Notes: generated by a model not told the origin, from the letters alone. Shown: positions 33,298-42,504, numbered from the stretch's first letter. The stretch is 64,000 nucleotides of DNA from Arcicella lustrica (GCF_034930985.1 NZ_JAYGIM010000009.1:256001-320000); one strand, 5' to 3'. Numbers and translations are program-made.

Positions 33298-34596
33298 TTA
33301 ACGTTGTACTAAAACTTTTTTTGAAATATATTCAGTAGCAGTTTTTACATTGACAATGTAATATCCTGTTGCTAATGCTTCTGAACTCAAATAATAGAAA
33401 CCACTTTTTTGTTTATTAAGATTTTTTTCTTGCATTAAAATGCCTCTGCCATCATAAAGCTGAATACTTAAATCTTGCTCATCTTTAAAAGTTACTCTTA
33501 TTTTGATACTTCCGTCAGTTGAAGGGTTGATTGGATTGGGCTCAACAGATGCTTGTAGTTTTTCAGTATCTGAAAGTGGTTCGGCATTATTTAATAATTT
33601 TTGTCGCTTCATACTTAAGTTCAAGGCCGCTCTAGTTCTATTTTTTTGGTCGAGCGTAAAAACATTCATGCAACGGTCTGGAGAATAATCCATGTAGTTT
33701 TCAATCATGTTAGTAATTCTATCACTGCTACAATTGGATGTCAATCTATCACAAGTTGTGTTTAAGTTCAAACTTTCAATTTGAGGTGTATCATCACAGT
33801 AATCTGTTCCACAATTTTCATCTCCATTTGGATGTAAAAGTCCAAGCCAGTGACCTACTTCATGGGTTGTAGTTCGTCCTAAATTATAAGTTTGGCTTAA
33901 AGTACCGCAACAATTTCCAAAATTTTTATAGTCGATAATTACTCCATCGAATAATTCTTGTTCAGCAATATTTGAACTGTTAGCACCTAATCCTTCGATT
34001 TTACTATCATAAGGGAAACTTGCATAGCCAATTACTCCGTTATTACCACGAGTAACCCAAATATTCAGGTATTTTTCATTGTCCCATTGAATAATTTCTG
34101 CAATTTGATTTTTGTCATCTACAAAATTGAACCCTGTTTGTTTAACATAAGTACGAGTAATACCTGTTGTAGAATTACCATCTGGATCAATGTCTGCTAA
34201 TTTGAAATTTATTTCCATATCGGCTCCTACTGGATTGATATTGTATCCATTAGTGCCCAATTGACGACGATAATCTTCATTTAAGATTTGAATTTGAGAT
34301 TTAATTTGTGCATCGGTAATATTTATATTATTTGCTCCGCCTATTACATTATTGACGTTGTTATGAAGAATGTGCACAACAACTGGAATGGTATAAATTT
34401 TATCTTCGACTCTTGCCGAACTACTTTTTCTTTGTGCTTGTATTACTTGAATTTGTGCTTCAAAATTTGCTTTTTTTTGATTCCAGTTGCTATACTTTTC
34501 TTGAAGCTTTTTGTCGTTCATTACTACTCCGCATTTGTCTTGGGCAGATAGGATAGAGGGAATAAGTATTAAAAAGGAGGATAGTATTTTTTTCAT
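33298..34596 (-). CDS. Secreted M43 (pappalysin/cytophagalysin) zinc metalloprotease with T9SS tail
   Basis: 432 residues after setting the start at the ATG at 34596, giving the signal peptide MKKILSSFLILIPSILSAQ; the longer frame to 34662 runs into the upstream terminator. The zinc site HEVGHWLGLLH (HExxHxxGxxH) is at about residues 243-253, with the Met-turn region NYMDYSPDRCMNVF downstream and several Cys for disulfides. The last 75 residues (EPNPINPSTDGSIKIRV to ISKKVLVQR) are a type A type IX secretion C-terminal domain, so the enzyme is exported through the outer membrane. Confidence 0.92.
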   Translation of the reverse strand: MKKILSSFLILIPSILSAQDKCGVVMNDKKLQEKYSNWNQKKANFEAQIQVIQAQRKSSSARVEDKIYTIPVVVHILHNNVNNVIGGANNINITDAQIKSQIQILNEDYRRQLGTNGYNINPVGADMEINFKLADIDPDGNSTTGITRTYVKQTGFNFVDDKNQIAEIIQWDNEKYLNIWVTRGNNGVIGYASFPYDSKIEGLGANSSNIAEQELFDGVIIDYKNFGNCCGTLSQTYNLGRTTTHEVGHWLGLLHPNGDENCGTDYCDDTPQIESLNLNTTCDRLTSNCSSDRITNMIENYMDYSPDRCMNVFTLDQKNRTRAALNLSMKRQKLLNNAEPLSDTEKLQASVEPNPINPSTDGSIKIRVTFKDEQDLSIQLYDGRGILMQEKNLNKQKSGFYYLSSEALATGYYIVNVKTATEYISKKVLVQR

Positions 34597-34624
34597 AATG
34601 AATATTTTTTGAACTAACGCAAAA

Positions 34625-34668
34625 ACGGCTTTGATTTGTATTATTGACAAAATACAAATCAAAGCCGT
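34625..34668. terminator. Terminator after phoH
   Basis: Perfect 18-base arms (34625-34642, 34651-34668) with an 8-base loop, between two minus-strand genes; ends phoH. Confidence 0.85.
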
Positions 34669-34693
34669 TGCGTATGTATATAAATTTTAAGCC

Positions 34694-35656
34694 TTATTTT
34701 TCAGCTTCAGATTTTTCGTAAGCCATGATAATATCACGAACTAAACGGTGACGGACAACATCTTTTCCATCTAACTCTACGAAAGCAATGCCTTTGATAT
34801 TGTCAAGAATTCTACTTGCTTCTGCCAAACCAGATTTCACCTTTGTTGGTAAGTCAATTTGAGTTTTATCGCCAGTAATAATTACTTTAGATTGAATTCC
34901 CATTCTTGTCAAAAACATTTTCATTTGCATGGGCGTTGTATTTTGTGCTTCGTCTAATAAAATAAAAGCATTATTGAGGGTTCTACCACGCATATACGCC
35001 AATGGAGCTATTTCAATGACTCTGTTTTCGATAAAGTATTTTAGCTTTTCTGGCTGAATCATATCATCTAAAGCATCATAAATTGGACGAAGATATGGGT
35101 CAATTTTTTCTTTTAAATCACCGGGCAAAAAACCTAAATTTTCACCTGCTTCAACGGCTGGGCGAGTGATGATGATTTTTTTGACTTCTTTATTTTTTAA
35201 AGCTTTTACCGCAATGGCTACAGCCGTATATGTTTTTCCAGTTCCTGCAGGCCCAACAGCGAAAACGATATCATTTTTTGCCGCCGCCTCAACCATTTTT
35301 TGTTGGTTTGGCGTTTTTACTTTGATAACAACTCCCTTTGTACCATACAATAAAACATCGTCTTCTTCTTTAAGATGTACTGTAGGTTCTGTAGAAGGAT
35401 TTTTTTCAAGAGTAAGATAGGATTGAACTTGCTCCTTGGTAATCTTACCATATTTTTGATAGTGTTGAATAAGCGAATCCATAATTTCGTTTATTCTTAC
35501 AATTTCAGGCAGTGAGCCTCTGATTGTAATTTCATTGCCACGAGAGATGATTTTACTCTGAGGAAATGCCGCCGCCACTTGCTTAATATTGCTGTTTTCA
35601 ACACCAAGAAAACCAACTAACTCAAGGTCTTCCAAGGTAATTATTTTTTCTGTCAA
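34694..35656 (-). CDS. phoH: PhoH family ATPase
   Basis: PhoH-like (YbeZ) NTPase, 320 residues, cytosolic, linked in the family to RNA metabolism. Residues 1-100 hold a KH-like segment (PQSKIISRGNEITIRGS). The ATPase domain has Walker A AVGPAGTGKTYTAVAIA at about 134-150, TRPAVEAGENLGFLPGDL, Walker B AFILLDEAQNT and ITGDKTQIDLP. The start is a TTG at 35656; the N terminus ITLEDLELVGFLGVEN fits the family, and no ATG is available nearby. Divergent from dnaB. Confidence 0.93.
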   Translation of the reverse strand: MTEKIITLEDLELVGFLGVENSNIKQVAAAFPQSKIISRGNEITIRGSLPEIVRINEIMDSLIQHYQKYGKITKEQVQSYLTLEKNPSTEPTVHLKEEDDVLLYGTKGVVIKVKTPNQQKMVEAAAKNDIVFAVGPAGTGKTYTAVAIAVKALKNKEVKKIIITRPAVEAGENLGFLPGDLKEKIDPYLRPIYDALDDMIQPEKLKYFIENRVIEIAPLAYMRGRTLNNAFILLDEAQNTTPMQMKMFLTRMGIQSKVIITGDKTQIDLPTKVKSGLAEASRILDNIKGIAFVELDGKDVVRHRLVRDIIMAYEKSEAEK

Positions 35657-35909
35657 ATCTGAAATAGTTAAAGTTTGATTAATATTCTACCTAAACTTAA
35701 TAAAAAAATGCTTCAATTGTTTTATAATTTTGTATTAAATATCAAACATTACTTTTAAACTTTGATTATCAATAAATTAGGAAATGTCAGTTTTTTTATT
35801 TCTCGGTTTTCTAAGAATTTCTTTGTAAAATTGTGTTACGGATAGAAAATCTTCTTTTTTATTGCTAGAAAGAATTGTAATATCCTAATAAAAGGATTGA
35901 ATATTGAGA

Positions 35910-37520
35910 ATGGAACTATCAAATCAAAATAACGGAAATTTTAAGAAAAACGGAAATTTCGCTGGTGGAAGAATATCTGCTCAAAACAGATGGTTGGATA
36001 CTGGCCTTGGTAAAATTCCACCTCAGGCTACAGATTTAGAGGAAGCGGTTTTAGGTGCTTTGATGTTAGAGCGTGATGCTTTGACGGATGTAATAGATAT
36101 TTTAAAAGTTGAGTCATTTTATAAAGAAGCACATCAAAGAATTTATGGGGCGATTACGCAATTATTTGCTAATTCTGAGCCGATTGACTTATTAACTGTA
36201 AAAAACCAATTAGTAACTACTGGCGAATTAGAAATAGCAGGTGGTGTACAATACTTAGCAGAACTTACACAAAGAGTAAATTCTGCTGCCAATATTGAAT
36301 TTCATGCCAGAATTGTTGTTGAACATTCTTTAAAAAGACAATTGATTACGGTTTCTTCTGAGATTCAAAAAATGGCTTATGAAGATACGACTGACGTTTT
36401 TATGCTCTTAGATAAAATAGAGCAAGAATTGTTCAGAATATCTGAAGCTAATATTCGTAAGAATTATTCTGATATGGGGCAAATTATGCGTTCTGCTTTA
36501 TTGGAATTAGAATTAAAGAAAAATCAGAAAGAAGGATTGACTGGCGTGCCAACTGGTTTTACGGCTTTGGATAGAGTTACTTCTGGTTTTCAGAAAACAG
36601 AATTAATTATTATTGCGGCTCGTCCAGGTATGGGTAAAACCGCTTTAATTTTATCAGCATGTAGAAATGCGGCTGTTGACCACGGTCAAGCTGTTGCGTT
36701 TTTCTCTCTTGAGATGTCCTCTGTTCAATTGGTCAATCGTTTGATTTCAGCTGAAGCAGAATTAGAATCAGATAAATTAAGAAAAGGAAATCTTGCTCCA
36801 CATGAGTGGGCACAATTACATGCAAAAATTGGAAAGTTAACCAATGCCCCAATTTTTATTGATGATACTCCAGCACTTTCAATTTTGGAATTAAGAGCAA
36901 AGGCTCGTCGTTTGAAAGCTCAACACGATATTCAGATTATTGTGATTGACTACCTTCAACTAATGTCAGGAGATTCTGGTGGAAAAGGTACTGGTAACCG
37001 TGAGCAAGAAATTGCGAATATTTCTCGTTCATTGAAACAATTGGCCAAAGAATTGAATGTACCAGTAATTGCACTTTCACAATTGAGCCGTGCGGTTGAA
37101 ACCAGAGGTGGTGATAAGAAACCACAATTATCAGATTTACGTGAATCTGGGTCGATTGAGCAAGATGCTGATATGGTAATGTTTATTTATCGTCCTGATT
37201 ATTATGGAATTACGCAAGATGAATCTGGAAATTCTGTTGCAGGAATAGGAGAGTTGATTATTGCAAAAAACCGTGCGGGTTCATTAGATACTGTTCAATT
37301 GAGATTTATCGGTAAATACACCAAGTATTGCGATTTAGATGCTGGCGACTACATGGGCTATGCGGGTGATAGCTTACAATCTTTCCAACAAATTGATAAT
37401 CCTGCGGCAGCTTTTGAAACTGGTGGAAAAATGTTAGGAAGTAAAATAAATAACTTACCATCTCAAAATCCTTCTTCTTCGTTTGGAAGTAATTTGCCTA
37501 ATCAAGATGTTCCATTTTAA
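35910..37520 (+). CDS. dnaB: Replicative DNA helicase DnaB
   Basis: Hexameric replication fork helicase, 536 residues from the ATG at 35910 (a TTG two codons upstream is less likely). N-terminal primase-interaction domain: PPQATDLEEAVLGALMLERD. RecA-like motor: Walker A IAARPGMGKTALIL at about 231-244, then FFSLEMSSVQLVNRLI, Walker B IQIIVIDYLQLM, and the arginine finger region LSQLSRAVETRGGDKKPQLSDLRES (key residues SRAVE and DLRESG). The Asn/Ser-rich C-terminal tail is poorly conserved. No intein. Confidence 0.97.
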   Translation: MELSNQNNGNFKKNGNFAGGRISAQNRWLDTGLGKIPPQATDLEEAVLGALMLERDALTDVIDILKVESFYKEAHQRIYGAITQLFANSEPIDLLTVKNQLVTTGELEIAGGVQYLAELTQRVNSAANIEFHARIVVEHSLKRQLITVSSEIQKMAYEDTTDVFMLLDKIEQELFRISEANIRKNYSDMGQIMRSALLELELKKNQKEGLTGVPTGFTALDRVTSGFQKTELIIIAARPGMGKTALILSACRNAAVDHGQAVAFFSLEMSSVQLVNRLISAEAELESDKLRKGNLAPHEWAQLHAKIGKLTNAPIFIDDTPALSILELRAKARRLKAQHDIQIIVIDYLQLMSGDSGGKGTGNREQEIANISRSLKQLAKELNVPVIALSQLSRAVETRGGDKKPQLSDLRESGSIEQDADMVMFIYRPDYYGITQDESGNSVAGIGELIIAKNRAGSLDTVQLRFIGKYTKYCDLDAGDYMGYAGDSLQSFQQIDNPAAAFETGGKMLGSKINNLPSQNPSSSFGSNLPNQDVPF

Positions 37521-37615
37521 ATGCTTATGAAGTGATTAGTAATTGGTGATTAGTGACTATTTTTAATAATAGGCTGATTATTAGACAAATACCAATATTT
37601 TGGTTGTAGTGATTC

Positions 37616-37666
37616 ATAAAAGTAAAAAAGCTACTGATTTTGTATCGGTAGCTTTTTTACTTTTAT
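37616..37666. terminator. Bidirectional terminator between dnaB and rlmD
   Basis: Perfect 19-base arms (37616-37634, 37648-37666) around a 13-base loop between convergent genes. Confidence 0.92.
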
Positions 37667-37683
37667 GACGTTGATATTTGAAA

Positions 37684-39096
37684 TTATCGTAAATCTAATC
37701 TTACCACATTTTCAACATGATGTGTCTGTGGGAACATATCAACAGGTTGAACAGCGCTTACTTGATACTTTTCATCTAATAATGCTAAATCTCTGGCTTG
37801 CGTAGCAGGATTACAACTTACATAGACAATTCTTTTCGGAGAAGCTTCTAAAAGTGTTCTAACTACTGGTTCGTCCATACCAGCACGTGGTGGGTCTGTA
37901 ATAACGATGTCTGGTCTTCCGTGTTTATTTACAAATTCGCTGCTCAATAATTTACGCATATCACCAGCATAAAATTCTGTATTGGTAATATTATTGATTT
38001 GTGAATTTACTCTTGCATCTTCAACAGCCATTTCAACATATTCTAAACCAATTACTTTTTTGGCTTGTTGGGCTACGAAATTGGCGATTGTTCCAGTTCC
38101 AGTATAAAGGTCATATACAAAGTCATTAGCTTGAATATCAGCATATTCACGAGTGATTTTGTATAATTCATACGCTTGTTTTGAATTTGTTTGGAAGAAA
38201 GATTTTGGACCTACTCTGAATTTTAAATCTTCCATTTCTTCAACAATATAAGGTAAACCTTTGAAATTGACGATTTCTAAATCAAAGAAAGTATCGTTTC
38301 CTTTTGTGTTGATTACATAATTTAGAGAAGTAATTTCTGGAAATTTTTCAGCCAAAAAGTTCATCACTAAATCAATATCTTCAGGTTGGCAATAGGCAAA
38401 TTGTACCACAACCATTAAATCACCCGAACTAGCTGTTCTGATAATTAGATTTCTTAAAGCTCCTTTTTCTTGACGAACTTGCTCATAATAATCTAAATTA
38501 TGGGCTGCTGTAAAATCTCTCAAAGCCAAACGAATAGCATTTGATGGGTCTGGCTGTAAATAGCAATGGTCAATATCCAAGATTTTATCATAGCGTTTAG
38601 GAATATGAAAACCTAAAGCGTTTCTTGAGAAAGATTCTCCAGAATCAATTTGTGCTTGAGTCAACCAACGATTTTGTGAGAAAGTATATTCTAATTTATT
38701 ACGATAATAAAATGTTTCAGAAGATTGGAAAATTGGTTTTATTTCAGGCAATTCTACTTTAGCAATTCTTTCTAAAGCATCAACAACTTGCTTATGTTTA
38801 AACGTTAATTGTGTTTGATAATCAATGTGTTGCCATTTGCAACCCCCACAAGTGCCAAAATGTGAGCATATTGTTTGAGTACGATATTGTGAGTTTGGGC
38901 GAATGTTAAAAGCTGTCGCCTCCATGAAGCTTGACTTTGATTTGGTAACTCTTAAATCAGCATAATCACCAGGAGCAACGGGTCCATCTATAAAAACTAC
39001 TTTGTCTTCAATTCGACTTATACACTTTGCTTCGGCAGCAAAGTTTTCAATTAATACATTTTCAAAAATGATATTTTCTTTCTTTTTCTTTTTCAT
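37684..39096 (-). CDS. rlmD: 23S rRNA (uracil-5)-methyltransferase, RlmD/TrmA family
   Basis: SAM-dependent RNA m5U methyltransferase, 470 residues. An N-terminal TRAM domain is followed by the Fe-S cluster cysteines CSHFGTCGGCKWQH, the SAM site FVYDLYTGTGTIANFVAQ, IVITDPPRAGMDEP, and the nucleophile Cys in VYVSCNPATQARDL near the C terminus. Start set at the ATG at 39096 (MKKKKKENII); the longer version begins with TTG. The 23S versus tRNA specificity is by family habit in Bacteroidota, not proven. Confidence 0.9.
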   Translation of the reverse strand: MKKKKKENIIFENVLIENFAAEAKCISRIEDKVVFIDGPVAPGDYADLRVTKSKSSFMEATAFNIRPNSQYRTQTICSHFGTCGGCKWQHIDYQTQLTFKHKQVVDALERIAKVELPEIKPIFQSSETFYYRNKLEYTFSQNRWLTQAQIDSGESFSRNALGFHIPKRYDKILDIDHCYLQPDPSNAIRLALRDFTAAHNLDYYEQVRQEKGALRNLIIRTASSGDLMVVVQFAYCQPEDIDLVMNFLAEKFPEITSLNYVINTKGNDTFFDLEIVNFKGLPYIVEEMEDLKFRVGPKSFFQTNSKQAYELYKITREYADIQANDFVYDLYTGTGTIANFVAQQAKKVIGLEYVEMAVEDARVNSQINNITNTEFYAGDMRKLLSSEFVNKHGRPDIVITDPPRAGMDEPVVRTLLEASPKRIVYVSCNPATQARDLALLDEKYQVSAVQPVDMFPQTHHVENVVRLDLR

Positions 39097-39255
39097 ACTT
39101 TGCAAAAATACGAAGGATTAAAATTATTATTGATAATCAACGAGGAGTTTTCAGAAACTTAGTTGAATTTTGTAGTAAATAAGGATACGTTGAAAGCTCA
39201 TTGTTGGTATCCTAATCATTTTAAAAAATCATTGACAGAGCAACAAAATTTAATT

Positions 39256-40065
39256 ATGAAAGGTAAAGTTGTCATTATTACGGGTGCATCATCAGGAATT
39301 GGAAAAGCTTTGGCTTTTGCCTTTGGTCGTGAAGGTGCCAAAATTGTTATTACTGGTAGAAAACAAGATGCACTTTTAGAAACAAGCAAAGAACTGAATG
39401 CTGTTGGTATCGAAAATTTGCCAATCGTTTCTGATGTAAGTATTGAAAAAGATAACCAAGATGTTGTTGAAAAAACAGTAGCAACTTTCGGTAAAATAGA
39501 TATTCTTATCAATAATGCTGGCGTTTCGATGAGAGCTATGTTTGATGATTGTGATACTGAAGTAATCAGAAAAGTAATGGATATTAACTTTTTTGGTACT
39601 GTTTATATCACGAAATACGCTTTGCCTTATATTAAAGCTACTAAAGGCTCAATTGTAGGGATTTCTTCGATTGCTGGTTACAGAGGTTTACCAGTTAGAG
39701 TTGGCTATTCTGCATCTAAATTTGCCTTGAATGGCTTTTTAGAAGGACTCCGTACAGAGCTTCTTCATTCAGGAGTGCATGTGTTAACCGCTTGTCCGGG
39801 TTTCACAGCTTCAAATATTAGAGTCGCTTCATTAGGTGCTGATGGTAATTCAAAAGGAGAATCGATGCGTGATGAAGGAAATATGATGAGTTCAGAAGAA
39901 GTAGCTGAACGTATTCTTCGAGCTGTGAAGGCTAGAAAAAGAGATTTAGTACTTACGCTTCAAGGAAAATTTACTGTTTTTATCAATAAATGGTTACCTG
40001 CTTTAGCTGACACGTTGGTTTTTAATGCTTTGGCAAAAGAAAAAGATTCCCCTTTGAAAAAATAA
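39256..40065 (+). CDS. SDR family oxidoreductase
   Basis: Classical NAD(P)-dependent short-chain dehydrogenase, 269 residues from the ATG at 39256 (MKGKVVIITGASSGIGKAL). The frame is open back to 39163, but the Rossmann fold starts right after this ATG. NNAG (ILINNAGVSMRAM), catalytic Ser in VGISSIAGYRG, and YSASK (RVGYSASKFALNGF) are all present, so it should be active. The C-terminal amphipathic extension (KFTVFINKWLPALADTLVFN) suggests membrane association, as in DHRS7-like members. Substrate unknown. Confidence 0.88.
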   Translation: MKGKVVIITGASSGIGKALAFAFGREGAKIVITGRKQDALLETSKELNAVGIENLPIVSDVSIEKDNQDVVEKTVATFGKIDILINNAGVSMRAMFDDCDTEVIRKVMDINFFGTVYITKYALPYIKATKGSIVGISSIAGYRGLPVRVGYSASKFALNGFLEGLRTELLHSGVHVLTACPGFTASNIRVASLGADGNSKGESMRDEGNMMSSEEVAERILRAVKARKRDLVLTLQGKFTVFINKWLPALADTLVFNALAKEKDSPLKK

Positions 40066-40068
40066 AAT

Positions 40069-40107
40069 TAAAAAGGCTAGTTCATATTCACAGAACTAGC
40101 CTTTTTA
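40069..40107. terminator. Bidirectional terminator
   Basis: Perfect 15-base arms (40069-40083, 40093-40107) with a 9-base loop between convergent SDR and BatE-like genes. Confidence 0.9.
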
Positions 40108-40108
40108 A

Positions 40109-40846
40109 TTATTCAACTAACCAAATATCACTTTCTTTCAAATAAAGAAATTTATCGTCCCAATAAACTCTTTTCCAAATATCATTTCCTCCGATTAGAT
40201 TCAAACGATGCCCTCTGTCAATCATCAACACTACTGGGGCTACAGCAGAAGGCTCTGCTCGAAGTAAAACACCATCTCGGTTGATAATACCTTGGTGATA
40301 CTTATCAGGAAGATTCAACAGAATCCCTATTCCAATAATATAAATCAATAAAAAAATCTTTTGACCAATAGGAGTGAAGCTATTTTTATATCTTTTCGTA
40401 AAAAGTACAAAGAATATATAAATACTCAAGAGCAACATAATACCAATTAAAAAGCCAGAATATTGCTTATAGAAAAGAATTAGAAAATTAAAATCATTCA
40501 ATTCATAGCCTTTCAATTCATGAAGCTGAGCAATTTCATTCAGTTTTGAAAGAATTTTTTCGTTTGGGTCTTGTTGATAAGCTTTATTGAGGTAGTAAAG
40601 AGTCTTCAAAAAATCTCCTTTTTTTTCTTTCAGAAAAGCTAATTTTAAAAACAGTGCAGTAGAAGGTTTTTCTATGTTTGGCAAAAGTTGCTCGTAAATA
40701 AGTTCTGCTTGAGTAAAATTGTCAGATTTATACAAAGAATCTGCCTTTTTAAGCGTTGCTACATTGCTCTGAGAATAAGCTAGTTGTAGTAAAGTTAAAG
40801 AAAAACAGAAAAAAAATATGATTTTTTTTAGATAGTATGCTTGCAT
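40109..40846 (-). CDS. BatE-like membrane protein (TPR, two TM, SH3-like)
   Basis: 245 residues from the ATG at 40846. Signal peptide (YYLKKIIFFFCFSLTLLQLAYSQ), then TPR helices (ADSLYKSDNFTQAELIYEQLL) to about residue 100. Two transmembrane segments follow (FLIGIMLLLSIYIFFVLF and IFLLIYIIGIGILLNLP), and then a bacterial SH3-like domain (GVLLRAEPSAVAPVVLMIDRG). The architecture resembles BatE of the Bacteroides aerotolerance operon, but no other bat genes are adjacent. Function inferred weakly. Confidence 0.6.
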   Translation of the reverse strand: MQAYYLKKIIFFFCFSLTLLQLAYSQSNVATLKKADSLYKSDNFTQAELIYEQLLPNIEKPSTALFLKLAFLKEKKGDFLKTLYYLNKAYQQDPNEKILSKLNEIAQLHELKGYELNDFNFLILFYKQYSGFLIGIMLLLSIYIFFVLFTKRYKNSFTPIGQKIFLLIYIIGIGILLNLPDKYHQGIINRDGVLLRAEPSAVAPVVLMIDRGHRLNLIGGNDIWKRVYWDDKFLYLKESDIWLVE

Positions 40847-40862
40847 TGTATTCTTAATAATC

Positions 40863-40870
40863 GTAGTTTT
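40863..40870 (+). promoter_or_regulatory. -7 element (TAGTTTTG) of the tRNA-Lys cluster
   Basis: TAnnTTTG match with a TTG at 40841-40843 (19-base spacer). It continues GCACCGCAAT, nearly the same initial sequence as the promoter before the CAU tRNA at 59946, suggesting a common tRNA promoter form. Confidence 0.7.
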
Positions 40871-40939
40871 GCACCGCAATTAAGGGAAACAATATGACAA
40901 AAACAAAAGATGTTTAGTCGCTTTCTCAAAAAAGCAAAT

Positions 40940-41012
40940 GATTCCGTAGCTCAGTTGGTAGAGCAATACACTTTTAATGTATGGGTCCTGGGTTCGAGTC
41001 CCAGCGGGATCA
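40940..41012 (+). tRNA. tRNA-Lys (TTT), copy 1
   Basis: 73 nt. Acceptor GATTCCG/CGGGATC, D-loop AGTTGGTAGAG, anticodon loop CTTTTAA (anticodon TTT), T-loop TTCGAGT, discriminator A. CCA not encoded. First of four identical copies; followed by its own hairpin at 41020-41053. Confidence 0.97.
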
Positions 41013-41019
41013 CAAAAGA

Positions 41020-41056
41020 AAAAGCCATCGTTTTAGCTGAAGCGATGGCTTTTTTT
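41020..41056 (+). terminator. Hairpin between tRNA-Lys copies 1 and 2
   Basis: AAAAGCCATCG / CGATGGCTTTT arms and a T-run; may attenuate transcription into the following copies. Confidence 0.75.
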
Positions 41057-41077
41057 ACCGAAAAAAAAATAATTACC

Positions 41078-41150
41078 GATTCCGTAGCTCAGTTGGTAGA
41101 GCAATACACTTTTAATGTATGGGTCCTGGGTTCGAGTCCCAGCGGGATCA
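41078..41150 (+). tRNA. tRNA-Lys (TTT), copy 2
   Basis: Identical over all 73 nt to copy 1. Spacer to copy 3 is 77 nt. Confidence 0.97.
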
Positions 41151-41227
41151 CGAAGATTACCGTCGGTAATTTTCCTTTCGTGCTAGATGGCACATTTTAT
41201 ATATATAAAATCGGTTTGCCGATTTAC

Positions 41228-41300
41228 GATTCCGTAGCTCAGTTGGTAGAGCAATACACTTTTAATGTATGGGTCCTGGGTTCGAGTCCCAGCGGGATCA
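41228..41300 (+). tRNA. tRNA-Lys (TTT), copy 3
   Basis: Identical to copy 1. Preceded by ATCGGTTTGCCGAT, a small palindrome also found before copy 4, so the spacer-tRNA unit appears duplicated. Confidence 0.97.
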
Positions 41301-41367
41301 CAAGATTTTTTCTTATAATTTTTTTCTATGTGCTGAAAAGCATTTTTATTGAACAAATCGGTTTGCC

Positions 41368-41440
41368 GATTCCGTAGCTCAGTTGGTAGAGCAATACACT
41401 TTTAATGTATGGGTCCTGGGTTCGAGTCCCAGCGGGATCA
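41368..41440 (+). tRNA. tRNA-Lys (TTT), copy 4
   Basis: Identical to copy 1; last in the cluster and followed by a strong terminator. Confidence 0.97.
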
Positions 41441-41441
41441 C

Positions 41442-41478
41442 AAAAAAGCCTTCAAAATTTAATTTTGAAGGCTTTTTT
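41442..41478. terminator. Terminator of the tRNA-Lys cluster and ohr
   Basis: Eighteen-base arms (41442-41459, 41461-41478) with T- and A-runs; convergent with ohr. Confidence 0.9.
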
Positions 41479-41505
41479 ATTGAATGTATCTTTTGATTTT
41501 ATTCA

Positions 41506-41931
41506 CTAATTTTCATTAGTAACCGTAAGTGTTACTTCGATATTTCCTCTTGTAGCATTTGAATAAGGACAAACTTGATGTGCTTGTTTTACAAGTTGTT
41601 CGGCTTGTGCTTGCTCAACGCCCGGAACATTGACAAATAATTCTACAGCTAATCCGAATCCACCATTTTCAATTTTTCCGATACTTACTGCTGCTTTTAC
41701 TGATGTTTCGCCTGTTGTAACTTTCCCCATTTTAATCACCAATTTCAAAGCGCTATCGAAACAAGCTGAATATCCTGCCGCAAATAATTGTTCTGGATTG
41801 GTGTAATTGTCATTTGCACCGCCCAATGCTTTTGGCATACGAACTTCTAAATCTAAAATACCGTCTGAACTTTTTACTTTACCATTTCTTCCGCCAGTAG
41901 CAGTAGCTACGGCTGTATATATTTTTTCCAT
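41506..41931 (-). CDS. ohr: Organic hydroperoxide resistance protein
   Basis: Thiol peroxidase of the OsmC/Ohr fold that reduces organic hydroperoxides. 141 residues. Family markers: TATGGRNGKVKSSDG near the N terminus, reactive Cys in AAGYSACFDSALK near 57, and second Cys in QVCPYSNATRGNIEV near 125. Just 23 bases downstream of the MarR-type ohrR gene on the same strand, the standard peroxide-responsive pair. Confidence 0.95.
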   Translation of the reverse strand: MEKIYTAVATATGGRNGKVKSSDGILDLEVRMPKALGGANDNYTNPEQLFAAGYSACFDSALKLVIKMGKVTTGETSVKAAVSIGKIENGGFGLAVELFVNVPGVEQAQAEQLVKQAHQVCPYSNATRGNIEVTLTVTNEN

Positions 41932-41954
41932 TTTTGTTTTTTTGTTGATTAATT

Positions 41955-42389
41955 TTAAATATTCTTTGATTCTTTTACTGCTAATATTCTATTGATTTGC
42001 GTTTTTAGCATGAAGTATTGCTCTTCGTCAGTTTCTAATTCTTTAATTAAAGCTTCTGGAATACTTGTGGCTTCTTGTTTTAACAAACGCCCTTTTTCAG
42101 TTATTTTAATATCAACCAATCTTTCATCATGTTCAGAACGGCTTTTGGTTACAAGTCCGCTCTCAATCATTCGTTTAAGTAATGGGGTTAGTGTACCACT
42201 ATCAAGCCATAATTTGTGTCCTAATTCTTTTACCGTTACTTCTTCATATTCCCACAGTACCAACATCACTAAATATTGTGGATAGGTTAATCCGATTTTT
42301 TCAAGATGAGGTCGATACAATGAAGTAATATGCCTTGATAAGGCATAAACGGGAAAACATAATTGGTTTTCTAGTTTTAAGTTATCCAT
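41955..42389 (-). CDS. ohrR: MarR family regulator OhrR
   Basis: Peroxide-sensing repressor, 144 residues. The sensing Cys lies in NQLCFPVYALSRHI at about residue 11, the usual OhrR position. The winged helix includes GHKLWLDSGTLTPLLKRMI and SRSEHDERLVDIKIT. No second Cys in the C-terminal half, so a one-Cys type mechanism is expected. Operator candidate at 42417-42430. Confidence 0.92.
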   Translation of the reverse strand: MDNLKLENQLCFPVYALSRHITSLYRPHLEKIGLTYPQYLVMLVLWEYEEVTVKELGHKLWLDSGTLTPLLKRMIESGLVTKSRSEHDERLVDIKITEKGRLLKQEATSIPEALIKELETDEEQYFMLKTQINRILAVKESKNI

Positions 42390-42416
42390 CTTCTTATTAT
42401 TTATTGCTCAAAATTA

Positions 42417-42430
42417 AATTGTACACAATT
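42417..42430. promoter_or_regulatory. Candidate OhrR operator
   Basis: AATTGT-AC-ACAATT inverted repeat 28 bases upstream of the ohrR start codon, resembling the TACAATT/AATTGTA boxes of known OhrR regulators. Confidence 0.6.
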
Positions 42431-42504
42431 AAATTGCAAGCAAAGTGACAAGTATTTTTGATTCAATCAAAAATATTATTTTATAGGAATAAAATTGCTT
42501 TAAT

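Noticed and set aside
40910..41377. 155-residue plus ORF with repeated DSVAQLVEQYTFNVWVLGSSPSGIT-like segments
   Set aside because: It is a reading of the tRNA-Lys genes themselves; the repeats are the tRNA bodies.
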